Source: an uncultured Ruminococcus sp.
GTDB lineage: Bacteria > Bacillota > Clostridia > Oscillospirales > Acutalibacteraceae
Reading direction: 5' to 3'
Assembly (NCBI GenBank): GCA_902773165.1
Contig: CACYDO010000271.1
Span: 1 to 9,696 of the forward strand
DNA: 9,696 nt
Shown here: positions 1 through 5,623 of the stretch, one piece after another
How positions within the stretch are numbered: the first letter of the stretch is position 1
Layout: each line of letters begins with the position of its first letter
Program-made: the position numbers and the translations under genes
The notes under the pieces: model-generated
The model's input: the letters and a program-made list of their open reading frames with translations, nothing else
The model's database searches: none
What the model was told of the DNA's origin: nothing

Positions 1-531
1 AAAAAAATTCTCTTCTACTTCACCGCTGATGGCAGAGTTGATTTCCGTGCGCTCGTTAAAGAGCTTGCTTCTATTTTCCATACTCGTATCGAGCTGCGCC
101 AGATCGGCGTTCGTGATGAAGCGAAAATGCTCGGCGGAATCGGCATTTGCGGCCGTCCGTTTTGCTGCAGCTCCTATATGGGAGAATTTCACCCCGTTTC
201 TATTAAAATGGCTAAGGAACAGGGGTTGTCGCTTAACCCCGTTAAAATTTCGGGAACGTGCGGCAGACTTATGTGCTGCTTGAAATACGAACAGGCCGCT
301 TACACCGATCTTCTGAAGCGTATTCCGAAGGAAGGTTCTATCGTCATGACCCCGAATGGCGAAGGTACTGTAGTTGAGACTAACCTTATCAGCCAGGTGA
401 TAAAGGTAAAGCTCAAAAAATCGCCCGACGCCGCCCCGACTACATTCAAGGCGAAGGAGATAAAGGTGCTCAAAAACGTTCAGGTAAAGGTCAATAAAAA
501 GGAGCTTGACGAGCTTAAAGATCTTGAATGA
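1..531 (+). CDS. ricT: RicT/YaaT-like PSP1 domain protein, 3' part (5' end outside window)
   Basis: The open frame runs from the first base, so the N-terminus lies outside the window; 176 residues are visible. They match the PSP1 core: a GVRDEAKMLGGIGICGR block (window residues 36-52), then FHPVSIKMAKEQ and the NPVKISGTCGRLMCC stretch. Six cysteines sit in two clusters, C50/C55/C56 and C87/C92/C93. In Bacillus subtilis, RicT (YaaT) forms the RicA-RicF-RicT complex, which binds [4Fe-4S] clusters and modulates RNase Y mRNA maturation, sporulation and competence. That role is family knowledge, not shown here. The tail (residues 110-176) is charged and Lys-rich and ends LDELKDLE. No terminator is obvious after the stop. 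The next gene, a ferredoxin, has its own promoter, so the two need not be co-transcribed. Family call is secure; the exact physiological role in this organism is inferred. Confidence 0.93.
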   Translation, partial: KKILFYFTADGRVDFRALVKELASIFHTRIELRQIGVRDEAKMLGGIGICGRPFCCSSYMGEFHPVSIKMAKEQGLSLNPVKISGTCGRLMCCLKYEQAAYTDLLKRIPKEGSIVMTPNGEGTVVETNLISQVIKVKLKKSPDAAPTTFKAKEIKVLKNVQVKVNKKELDELKDLE

Positions 532-648
532 TATTCGGATATACAAGACAAACTTCTTATGCGGTAAATTTGTACTATAAAGGCGGATTGTGCCAATGTC
601 CAGATTTTAGATAAATAAGTCTAAGCTAACTCGACAATGTTGAAAAAT

Positions 649-668
649 TTTATGACAAAAATCATAAA
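649..668. promoter_or_regulatory. Dyad with CRP/FNR-like geometry upstream of ferredoxin promoter
   Basis: TTTATGA (649-655) and TCATAAA (662-668) form a perfect 7-bp inverted repeat with a 6-bp spacer. The core TATGA-N6-TCATA has the same half-site length and spacing as CRP/FNR-superfamily operators (TGTGA-N6-TCACA). Its centre lies about 51 bp upstream of the predicted transcription start (about 710), just upstream of the -35 box. That position would suit an activator. A role as operator is inference; the sequence shows only the symmetry and placement, and the region is AT-rich. Confidence 0.35.
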
Positions 669-674
669 TTATTC

Positions 675-703
675 TTGATTTTTGGGTGAGTCTGTGCTAT
701 AAT
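675..703 (+). promoter_or_regulatory. Sigma-A promoter of the ferredoxin gene (extended -10)
   Basis: The -35 box is TTGATT (675-680) and the -10 box is a perfect TATAAT (698-703), separated by exactly 17 bp. TG at 695-696 gives an extended -10 element. The predicted start is about 710, leaving a leader of about 30 nt. This is the closest match to consensus in the window and fits a highly expressed small ferredoxin. Confidence 0.85.
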
Positions 704-740
704 ATAGTTATTCCAAAAAAGCTTAGGGAGGTTTTTTATT

Positions 741-911
741 ATGGCTTATAAAATCAGTGACGAATGTATCTCCTGCGGTGCTTGCGCAGCTGAGTGCCCT
801 GTTGAGGCTATCAAAGAAGGCGACAGCAAGTTCGAGATCGACGCAGACGCTTGCATTTCCTGCGGTAACTGCGCTAATGTCTGTCCGGTAGGTGCTCCGG
901 CAGAGGAGTAA
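741..911 (+). CDS. Clostridial-type 2[4Fe-4S] ferredoxin
   Basis: This 56-aa protein contains two cluster-binding motifs of the form CxxCxxCxxxCP. The first uses C9, C12, C15 and C19; the second uses C38, C41, C44 and C48. Length, internal pseudo-twofold symmetry and acidic character are those of classical clostridial 2[4Fe-4S] ferredoxins. These are soluble, low-potential electron carriers for enzymes such as pyruvate:ferredoxin oxidoreductase and hydrogenase in anaerobes. The start is fixed by the Shine-Dalgarno sequence AGGGAGGT (725-732), 8 nt before the ATG. A strong promoter upstream and an intrinsic terminator directly downstream make it a single-gene transcript. Codon choice is strongly biased, as expected for abundant expression. 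The identity is secure; the specific redox partner cannot be read from the sequence. Confidence 0.95.
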   Translation: MAYKISDECISCGACAAECPVEAIKEGDSKFEIDADACISCGNCANVCPVGAPAEE

Positions 912-934
912 TTTTTAAGAAACAAAACGCAAAA

Positions 935-961
935 GGCTCGGAGTTGCTCCGGGTCTTTTTT
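935..961 (+). terminator. Rho-independent terminator of the ferredoxin gene
   Basis: GGCTCGGAG (935-943) pairs with CTCCGGGTC (947-955) in a 9-bp stem that includes two G-U pairs. The loop is TTG, and six T follow (956-961). The A-run at 931-934 could extend pairing with the T-tract. It lies 23 nt after the ferredoxin stop. Confidence 0.9.
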
Positions 962-1000
962 GTTAGCAAAGCACCGGCAGCATTATGATTTTTCTTAACA

Positions 1001-1047
1001 GATTTTTCTGAATGTATCAGTTATAATTCTTATTCAGAATAAAAATC
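1001..1047. repeat. Imperfect inverted repeat in the gene-free stretch 962-1144
   Basis: GATTTTTCTGAAT (1001-1013) is matched by ATTCAG (1032-1037) plus AAAAATC (1041-1047), with a 3-nt bulge and an 18-nt loop. No reading frame or promoter links to it clearly. It could be a weak second terminator or a DNA-binding site. Apart from this repeat, I see nothing interpretable between the ferredoxin terminator and the promoter at 1145. Confidence 0.4.
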
Positions 1048-1132
1048 TACTTTATCCTTACTAAAAAGTTATGACATTGTTGCATTAGTATTAGAAACAA
1101 GTTACCAATTTTATTTGAATCTCAAAAAATAT

Positions 1133-1173
1133 TGCACAAAGGGGTTGACATTTTCTTGTGCAGGTTGTATATT
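1133..1173 (+). promoter_or_regulatory. Promoter of the CBM21 gene with operator-like repeat around the -35 box
   Basis: The -35 box is a perfect TTGACA (1145-1150) and the -10 box is TATATT (1168-1173), with a 17-bp spacer. The predicted start is near 1180. A perfect 7-bp inverted repeat, TGCACAA (1133-1139) and TTGTGCA (1156-1162), has a 16-bp spacer that encloses the -35 box. A protein bound there would block RNA polymerase, so repression is the simplest reading. The promoter is well supported; the operator function is inference. Confidence 0.8.
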
Positions 1174-1179
1174 TAATAG

Positions 1180-1429
1180 CGTAGCCGGCTAAAACAAAGC
1201 AGCTCCGTAAGCTACAGACGGAGAAGCACAATAGCAATCATTTAGCAATCATTTTAAGAAAAAGAAAAGAATGTTTTTATAGAATTCACGCTGCTGTGCG
1301 GGTTAGTGTAAAATATTTGTGGGCAATTATCCCACGGCGCGGAACCCAATTTACCGCCGCAACAAAGCACGGCGGAACTGCCCCCAACGGGCTTGCGCGG
1401 CGGTGTGAATTATACGAGGAGAATCAATT
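1180..1429 (+). ncRNA. Long structured 5' leader of the CBM21 gene, candidate regulatory RNA
   Basis: About 250 nt separate the predicted transcription start from the start codon. Visible helices are CTCCGT/ACGGAG (1203-1208 with 1218-1223), GTGGG/CCCAC (1319-1323 with 1331-1335) and GCCC/GGGC (1380-1383 with 1389-1392). ACCGCCGC (1353-1360) can pair over 8 bp with GCGGCGGT (1397-1404). Its inner part can instead pair over 6 bp with CGGCGG at 1370-1375, or over 5 bp with CGGCG at 1335-1339. These choices exclude each other, and the first lies 12 nt before the ribosome site. I recognise no known riboswitch class. The GC-rich 3' half contrasts with the AT-rich surroundings, which supports an RNA role. 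Regulation is inferred. Confidence 0.45.
1232..1253 (+). repeat. Tandem 11-nt direct repeat in the CBM21 leader
   Basis: TAGCAATCATT occurs twice head to tail (1232-1242 and 1243-1253). It lies in the unstructured AT-rich middle of the leader. It may be a small tandem duplication or a two-copy protein or RNA binding site. Confidence 0.6.
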
Positions 1430-2161
1430 ATGAATAAGACGGTTTCTATGAAAAAGGCAATCACACTTGTAACAGTTATTTCTATGCTTGTTGCTATGAT
1501 CGGTGCATTTGGTGTTGTAAACGCTAACGCTGCCGAGACAGAGGTAAATATGTATTCAACAGAAGTTTATTTCAGCAAGTACGGTATCACACAGAGAGTA
1601 ATCTACATCAAGACAGACGCTGATTCTTACGATCAGTCTGTAACGGTTCACTATAATTATCTTGACGGCGAAGAGTGGAGAGATGCAGAGGCTTCTTACT
1701 TCAAAACTCTTTCCGATGGTTCTAAGCTCTGGAAGGCTATGATCACAAGCTACAATACAGAGTATGCGATCAAGTACACTGCTAACGGCAATACATACTG
1801 GGACAACAACGGCGGCAGCAACTACACAACAGAAAGCCTTGGCTGTGCTCCTATTACTGTAAACAGAGGCGGTCCCGTTAATTCTTACAACCATCAGGTT
1901 TATGCTACTCTCCAGAACTATGCTTACGATAAAAACGTAACTCTCAGATACACAACTGACAGCTGGAGAACATATTCCGATATTCAGATGAATTATCAGT
2001 ACACAAACAACAACGGCACTGAGGATTGGGCAGCAACTCTTCCTTATCTTGCAGACATTAACGGCTTTGAGTACTGCGTTCGTTACGAGGTCAACGGCGA
2101 GACATTCTGGGCTAACAACTTCAATGAGAATTACAACGCTTCTTACAGAGTTTATCCCTGA
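1430..2161 (+). CDS. Secreted protein with two tandem CBM21-like starch-binding domains
   Basis: This 243-aa protein starts with a Sec signal peptide: a Lys-containing n-region, a hydrophobic stretch at about 10-30 and a probable cleavage after the ANA ending at 34. Two homologous beta-rich domains follow (about 38-135 and 145-240). Each ends in the CBM21 signature, YAIKYTANGNTYWDNN (112-127) in the first and YCVRYEVNGETFWANN (215-230) in the second, each followed by a conserved NY (131-132 and 234-235). Aromatics such as W124 and W227 are likely glucan contacts. CBM21 domains bind starch or glycogen. No catalytic domain, dockerin, cohesin, LPXTG or SLH anchor is present, so the protein is probably released or held by partners. 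The Shine-Dalgarno GAGGAGA (1416-1422) sits 7 nt before the ATG. It is a single-gene transcript with its own promoter and terminator, convergent with a GH13 enzyme. The exact ligand is not readable from sequence. Confidence 0.85.
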   Translation: MNKTVSMKKAITLVTVISMLVAMIGAFGVVNANAAETEVNMYSTEVYFSKYGITQRVIYIKTDADSYDQSVTVHYNYLDGEEWRDAEASYFKTLSDGSKLWKAMITSYNTEYAIKYTANGNTYWDNNGGSNYTTESLGCAPITVNRGGPVNSYNHQVYATLQNYAYDKNVTLRYTTDSWRTYSDIQMNYQYTNNNGTEDWAATLPYLADINGFEYCVRYEVNGETFWANNFNENYNASYRVYP

Positions 2162-2186
2162 TCGCATTATATAATATAATGAAAAG

Positions 2187-2228
2187 AAAAGGCACATATC
2201 CGAAACATTAGTCGGTTATGTGCCTTTT
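2187..2228 (+). terminator. Terminator of the CBM21 gene
   Basis: AAAAGGCACATA (2187-2198) pairs perfectly over 12 bp with TATGTGCCTTTT (2217-2228). After one mismatch, the stem continues with CCGA/TCGG around an 8-nt loop. The A and T flanks lie within the stem, so the element is symmetric and could act on both strands. Confidence 0.85.
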
Positions 2229-2247
2229 ACGATATCTTGAAAGAAAT

Positions 2248-2303
2248 GAAAAACAGAAAAGCGCTGCAAAGATTAAAGCGTTAAGCATCTTTCTTTGCAG
2301 CGC
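2248..2303 (-). terminator. Terminator of the GH13 gene
   Basis: GCGCTGCAAAGA (2261-2272) pairs perfectly over 12 bp with TCTTTGCAGCGC (2292-2303) around a 19-nt loop. On the minus strand the stem is followed by a T-rich run, TTTTCTGTTTTTC (complement of 2248-2260). It starts 13 nt beyond the GH13 stop codon. Together with the hairpin at 2187-2228 it insulates the two convergent genes. Confidence 0.87.
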
Positions 2304-2316
2304 ATTATTTTATTTA

Positions 2317-4236
2317 TCAGATCGTGCCTGAAGAAATTGAGTTAGGCTCTCTTGTTTTTGCTGTTGCCCTTACGAATACGCAGTTAAGAGCAGGAACCTC
2401 AACAGAACCGTCTTCTCTTACCTTACACTGATCGCTTGTTGCAAGCTCAATCTGGCAGTCGTCGTAGCCTCTGGGGAGAGGAATGCACTCTGTAACGCCG
2501 CCTGCATTGAATATGCAGAGAACTCTGCCGTTCTCGTCGTAGCGCTCGTAAGACATAATGCGCTCTTTGCAGAAGAGATCTCTGAATTCGCCGTCGTTAA
2601 AGCAGCTGTACTCTTTGCGGAAGGCAGCGAGCTTCTTGTGCCATTCGAGAAGATCCTTGTCCTCCTTGCCCCACGGGAAGGTCGAGCGGTTAAACGGATC
2701 TTTGTAGCCCTCTACGCCTGCTTCATCGCCGTAATAAATACAGGGGAAGCCCGGAAGTGTAAACTGCATTCCTGCTGCAAGCTTCATGGCTTTAAGACCG
2801 TATGCGCGCTGATCGGGAGAAAGCTTCGTGTTTGCCTGGAATTCGCGGTTGCGGTTGTTGAGCGGCTCACCTGCAAGAACGGTGATCGTTCTCTCCGTAT
2901 CGTGGGTCGTAACGAAATTCATGAGATTCTTGATGACCGGACGCGGATAATTTTCCATAATACAGAGAATACCCTCCATAATGTGGTAAGCGTCAACGCC
3001 GTGGAGATATTCAAGAATAGCGCTTCTGAACGGGTAGTTCATAACGGTGTCAAGCTGTTCGCCAAGCAGGAACTTGCGGCGCGAACCGTAGCTTTCCTTG
3101 TTGGAAGCGTCTTCCCATACCTCGCCGATAACGACTGCGTCTTTGTCTTGTGCCTTAACGGCTGCTCTCAGATTCTTGATAAATACATCGGGCAGCTCGT
3201 CGGCAACGTCAAGGCGCCAGCCGCTGTTGCCGGCTTTTATCCATTTGCGGATAATTCCGTTTTCGCCGTTTATGTACTCGTTGAAGCCGGGGTCGTCTTC
3301 GCGCGTATTCGGCAGAGTATCGAAGCCCCACCAGGAATTGTATCCATTCGGCCAGTTATTGAAGTCATACCAGCTGAAATACGGCGATTCCTTAGAGTTG
3401 TAAGCGCCGAGCGTTTTATATCTGCCCTGACGGTTAAAGTATTTTGAATCGCTTCCCGTATGGGAGAATACGCCGTCGTTGATAACGCGGATACCGTGTT
3501 TCTTAGCTTCAGCGCAAAGAGTTTTGAAATCTTCCTCGTTTCCGAGCAGCGGATCTATATCTTCATAGCTTGCAGTGTCATAGCGGTGATTTGAATATGC
3601 CTCGAAAATAGGGTTGAGGTAAATGCATGTTACGCCGAGCTCTTCGAGATAATCAAGCTTCTGCGTGATACCTTTAAGATCGCCTTCAAAGAAGTCTGTG
3701 TTTGTGATAACGCCGTCCTTGTTCGGGCGCCATTCGGGAATTTCGTCCCAGCTTGCGTGGTACTCTCTGTCAGCTCTGCCCGCGCGCTTGTTTTCGCCTG
3801 AGAAATAAAAACGATCGGGAAAGATCTGATACATAACGCCGCCGGCAGGCCAGTCGGGAGTAGTAAATCCCTTTTTGTAGCAGGTCAGCTGCCATGAGTA
3901 AATTATGTTATAGTCAATACGTGCAACAGAGCCGAAATCTCTTACAAGGAAACGAAGTCCGTCGGGCGTGTCAAGCTGGAAGGAATACCAGTACAGTCCG
4001 AATTTTTTAGGAATAAAATCGCATTCCCAGATCTCACACTCGTCCGCCATGCCGTCCCAAAGCATGGTGTAGTTGTCACGCTTGCTGTTGTTGTTTTCAT
4101 TTATAACTATCAAGTGCGCCTTACTGCATTTGAGCGACAGCGGTACCTTGATGCGGAAATGAATTTGCGTACCCTCTTCAACTGCACCCGAAGGGCTTCG
4201 GTAAAAGGGATTTCTGGAGTTAAAAATCTGATCCAT
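2317..4236 (-). CDS. Cytoplasmic GH13 alpha-glycosidase (neopullulanase/alpha-amylase-like)
   Basis: This 639-aa protein has no signal peptide. Residues 1 to about 125 look like an N-terminal beta-sandwich of the type seen in neopullulanases and maltogenic amylases. The catalytic barrel follows, starting at GGVMYQIFPDRF (132-143). GH13 conserved regions are present: region I DGVFSH (254-259), region II GWRLDVADE (339-347, nucleophile D343), region III GEVWE (371-375, acid/base E372) and region IV TTHDTERT (443-450, transition-state stabiliser D446). A C-terminal beta domain starts around 550. All three catalytic acids are intact, so activity on alpha-1,4 (possibly also alpha-1,6) bonds of imported maltodextrins is expected. 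The ribosome site AAAGGA (complement of 4247-4252) is 10 nt from the ATG. Subfamily and linkage preference cannot be settled here. Its convergent neighbour binds starch outside the cell, suggesting one starch-use locus. Confidence 0.92.
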   Translation of the reverse strand: MDQIFNSRNPFYRSPSGAVEEGTQIHFRIKVPLSLKCSKAHLIVINENNNSKRDNYTMLWDGMADECEIWECDFIPKKFGLYWYSFQLDTPDGLRFLVRDFGSVARIDYNIIYSWQLTCYKKGFTTPDWPAGGVMYQIFPDRFYFSGENKRAGRADREYHASWDEIPEWRPNKDGVITNTDFFEGDLKGITQKLDYLEELGVTCIYLNPIFEAYSNHRYDTASYEDIDPLLGNEEDFKTLCAEAKKHGIRVINDGVFSHTGSDSKYFNRQGRYKTLGAYNSKESPYFSWYDFNNWPNGYNSWWGFDTLPNTREDDPGFNEYINGENGIIRKWIKAGNSGWRLDVADELPDVFIKNLRAAVKAQDKDAVVIGEVWEDASNKESYGSRRKFLLGEQLDTVMNYPFRSAILEYLHGVDAYHIMEGILCIMENYPRPVIKNLMNFVTTHDTERTITVLAGEPLNNRNREFQANTKLSPDQRAYGLKAMKLAAGMQFTLPGFPCIYYGDEAGVEGYKDPFNRSTFPWGKEDKDLLEWHKKLAAFRKEYSCFNDGEFRDLFCKERIMSYERYDENGRVLCIFNAGGVTECIPLPRGYDDCQIELATSDQCKVREDGSVEVPALNCVFVRATAKTREPNSISSGTI

Positions 4237-4263
4237 AAATTATCAATCCTTTGCGTTGGTTCG

Positions 4264-4300
4264 TCACTTTCATTATATGGTCAAAGCGCCAGGAAAGTGA
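4264..4300. promoter_or_regulatory. Operator-like inverted repeat over the GH13 proximal promoter
   Basis: TCACTTTC (4264-4271) and GAAAGTGA (4293-4300) are perfect 8-bp arms separated by 21 bp that include the TATAAT box. A third copy, AAAGTGACG (4400-4408), matches CGTCACTTT (4262-4270) over 9 bp in inverse orientation. It lies just upstream of the distal -35 box. Three copies of TCACTTT/AAAGTGA in about 145 bp suggest sites for one regulator. If the transcript starts at the distal promoter, the arms could also form an RNA hairpin. Confidence 0.4.
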
Positions 4301-4301
4301 A
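4272..4301 (-). promoter_or_regulatory. Proximal candidate promoter of the GH13 gene
   Basis: On the minus strand, TTCACT (4301-4296, four of six -35 matches) and a perfect TATAAT (4277-4272) are separated by 18 bp. This would give a start near 4265 and a leader of about 28 nt. The box lies inside an inverted repeat, TCACTTTC (4264-4271) and GAAAGTGA (4293-4300), so a bound regulator would cover it. Confidence 0.5.
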
Positions 4302-4311
4302 TATTTATGCG

Positions 4312-4340
4312 TGCTGCCGATTCCCTGTTATGAGGCAGCA
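4312..4340. repeat. 7-bp inverted repeat (hairpin) in the GH13 upstream region
   Basis: TGCTGCC (4312-4318) pairs with GGCAGCA (4334-4340) around a 15-nt loop. It lies within the leader expected from the distal GH13 promoter. It has no T-tract on either strand, so it does not look like a terminator; its role is unknown. Confidence 0.4.
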
Positions 4341-4364
4341 AAAATCGCATTCTCATACATACTA

Positions 4365-4393
4365 ATGATAATACGATTTCAATTTAAAGTCAA
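4365..4393 (-). promoter_or_regulatory. Distal candidate promoter of the GH13 gene
   Basis: On the minus strand, TTGACT (4393-4388) and TATCAT (4370-4365) each match five of six consensus bases with a 17-bp spacer. The start would be near 4358, leaving a leader of about 120 nt. An AAAGTGACG motif (4400-4408) sits 6 bp upstream of the -35 box. By -35 quality and spacing it is a better sigma-A match than the proximal candidate. Confidence 0.55.
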
Positions 4394-4661
4394 TACGACA
4401 AAGTGACGGATTTCGATCCATTTTTTATTGTTACTGCTGTATAAAATAAGAATTACTATTAAATATATAAATCTTAAACGGGTTCTTTTCTGTTATTGAT
4501 AGAAAATATTTATACATTCATATTATTACATTTCTTTGTAGGAAATTATACATTTTTCAGGATAAATCACCCGGGCATGTGTGAAAATTTCAATTTTTTT
4601 ACGAAAATATTACAAATCTGACTTTATAATTCTCAGATAGAAATATAAAGTTAAGAGAATT

Positions 4662-4670
4662 TGATATAAT
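4662..4670 (+). promoter_or_regulatory. Extended -10 promoter of trmB
   Basis: TGATATAAT (4662-4670) is a perfect extended -10 element (TGN plus TATAAT). No good -35 box lies 16-18 bp upstream, which extended -10 promoters tolerate. Transcription would begin near 4677. That excludes the in-frame ATG at 4669 as a start codon, because it lies within the -10 box. The rest of the 534-nt stretch 4237-4770 is AT-rich, with no gene seen. Confidence 0.55.
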
Positions 4671-4770
4671 GGGTTATAAGTGTAATCAGACACACCTGCG
4701 TTTGATGCTTTGTGCACTTGAGTGTAATTTTTTTTACGTTATTTTGATAAAAATCAAGGGGAAAGTAAAA

Positions 4771-5448
4771 TTGAGGATCAGAAGAAAAAAGTGGGCGCGT
4801 CCGGAGCTTGCAGTCTGCCCGTTTTTTGAAAGCGAGCCCGAAAGCTGCCGCGGCAGATGGTCGGAGCATTTTGCGAAGAAACAGCCGTTTTATCTGGAGC
4901 TTGGCTGCGGCAAGGGGACATTTGCCTCACAGCTTGCTCTCAGAGAGCCGCAGATAAATATTCTTGCCGTAGACATCAAGAGCGATATGCTTGGAACGGC
5001 GCGCAGGAATATAGTCAGCCTATTTGAAGAAAACAACAGGGCGGTAGACAACGTTGCGCTCACCGCGTACAATGTAGAGAACATAGAAAAGATCCTCTCC
5101 CGAGAAGATGAGGTATGCAGGATATACATAAATTTCTGCAATCCGTGGCCTAAGCCAAAGCACAAAAAACGCAGGCTGACCTATCCGAACAAGCTTGAGA
5201 AATACGCGCAGCTGCTGCCCGATGGAGGAGAGATACATTTCAAAACGGACGATCTTCCGCTTTTTGAGGAGAGTCTCGAATATTTTGCACAGTCGGGTTA
5301 CGAGATCGTTTATAAGACAAACGATCTTCATAACAGCGATGTTAAGGGGAATATCCTTACAGAACACGAGATAATGTTCAGCGAGCAGGGAATACCGATA
5401 AATTTCTGCATTGCTGCGGTCAGGCGACCGCAGGCGGTTCCGGTGTGA
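4771..5448 (+). CDS. trmB: tRNA (guanine-N7-)-methyltransferase
   Basis: TrmB transfers a methyl group from S-adenosylmethionine to N7 of G46 in the tRNA variable loop. From TTG 4771 the product has 225 residues, normal for the family, and begins MRIRRKKWARPEL, the typical TrmB N-terminus. The SAM-binding motif LELGCGKG is at 42-49 and an acidic residue in AVDIK at D68. The family block NPWPKPKHKKRRL is at 124-136 and HFKTDD at 156-161. The C-terminal TEHEIMF (197-203) is also characteristic. AAGGGG (4756-4761) lies 9 nt before the TTG. The frame is open back to an ATG at 4669, but those 34 extra residues are hydrophobic and unlike the family, and that ATG overlaps the promoter -10 box. No clear terminator follows. 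The call is secure and the TTG start is well supported. Confidence 0.93.
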   Translation: MRIRRKKWARPELAVCPFFESEPESCRGRWSEHFAKKQPFYLELGCGKGTFASQLALREPQINILAVDIKSDMLGTARRNIVSLFEENNRAVDNVALTAYNVENIEKILSREDEVCRIYINFCNPWPKPKHKKRRLTYPNKLEKYAQLLPDGGEIHFKTDDLPLFEESLEYFAQSGYEIVYKTNDLHNSDVKGNILTEHEIMFSEQGIPINFCIAAVRRPQAVPV

Positions 5449-5623
5449 CTTGTAGTGAAGGTTAGTTGGTCTCCGCGTTTTTTAGATTGTGATATCTTTA
5501 TTAAAATGATATTTTCAATGCATTAAATATTTAACTAATATAAATGAAAATGTGTTAAGTGATGCAGAATGCTTTTATGATAAATAATTTGTCAATTATT
5601 TCCGAAAGGAGAAAAATATAGAG

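Noticed and set aside
1131..1223. Resemblance to a c-di-GMP-I (GEMM) riboswitch around GCACAAAGGGG and GCCGGCTAAAA
   Set aside because: The first half overlaps the -35 promoter box and would not be transcribed. The conserved GACGCAAAGC core is absent.
1296..1433. Open frame of 45 codons (GTG 1296) in the CBM21 leader, ending in an ATGA overlap with the CBM21 start, as a possible coupled leader peptide
   Set aside because: It has no Shine-Dalgarno sequence and reads straight through GC-rich stems. The composition looks like translated structured RNA. Conservation would be needed to revive it.
1556..2197. Minus-strand frame of 213 codons opposite the CBM21 gene
   Set aside because: It is a codon-usage shadow of the real gene, with no family match and no ribosome site.
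2638..3447. Plus-strand frame of 269 codons inside the GH13 gene
   Set aside because: It lies opposite an intact, motif-rich GH13 gene, has no recognisable domain and no promoter.
5449..5500. Search for a terminator after trmB around the T-run 5479-5483
   Set aside because: No convincing stem precedes the T-run. The only nearby hairpin (ACCGC/GCGGT, about 5427-5438) has a 2-nt loop and no T-tract.
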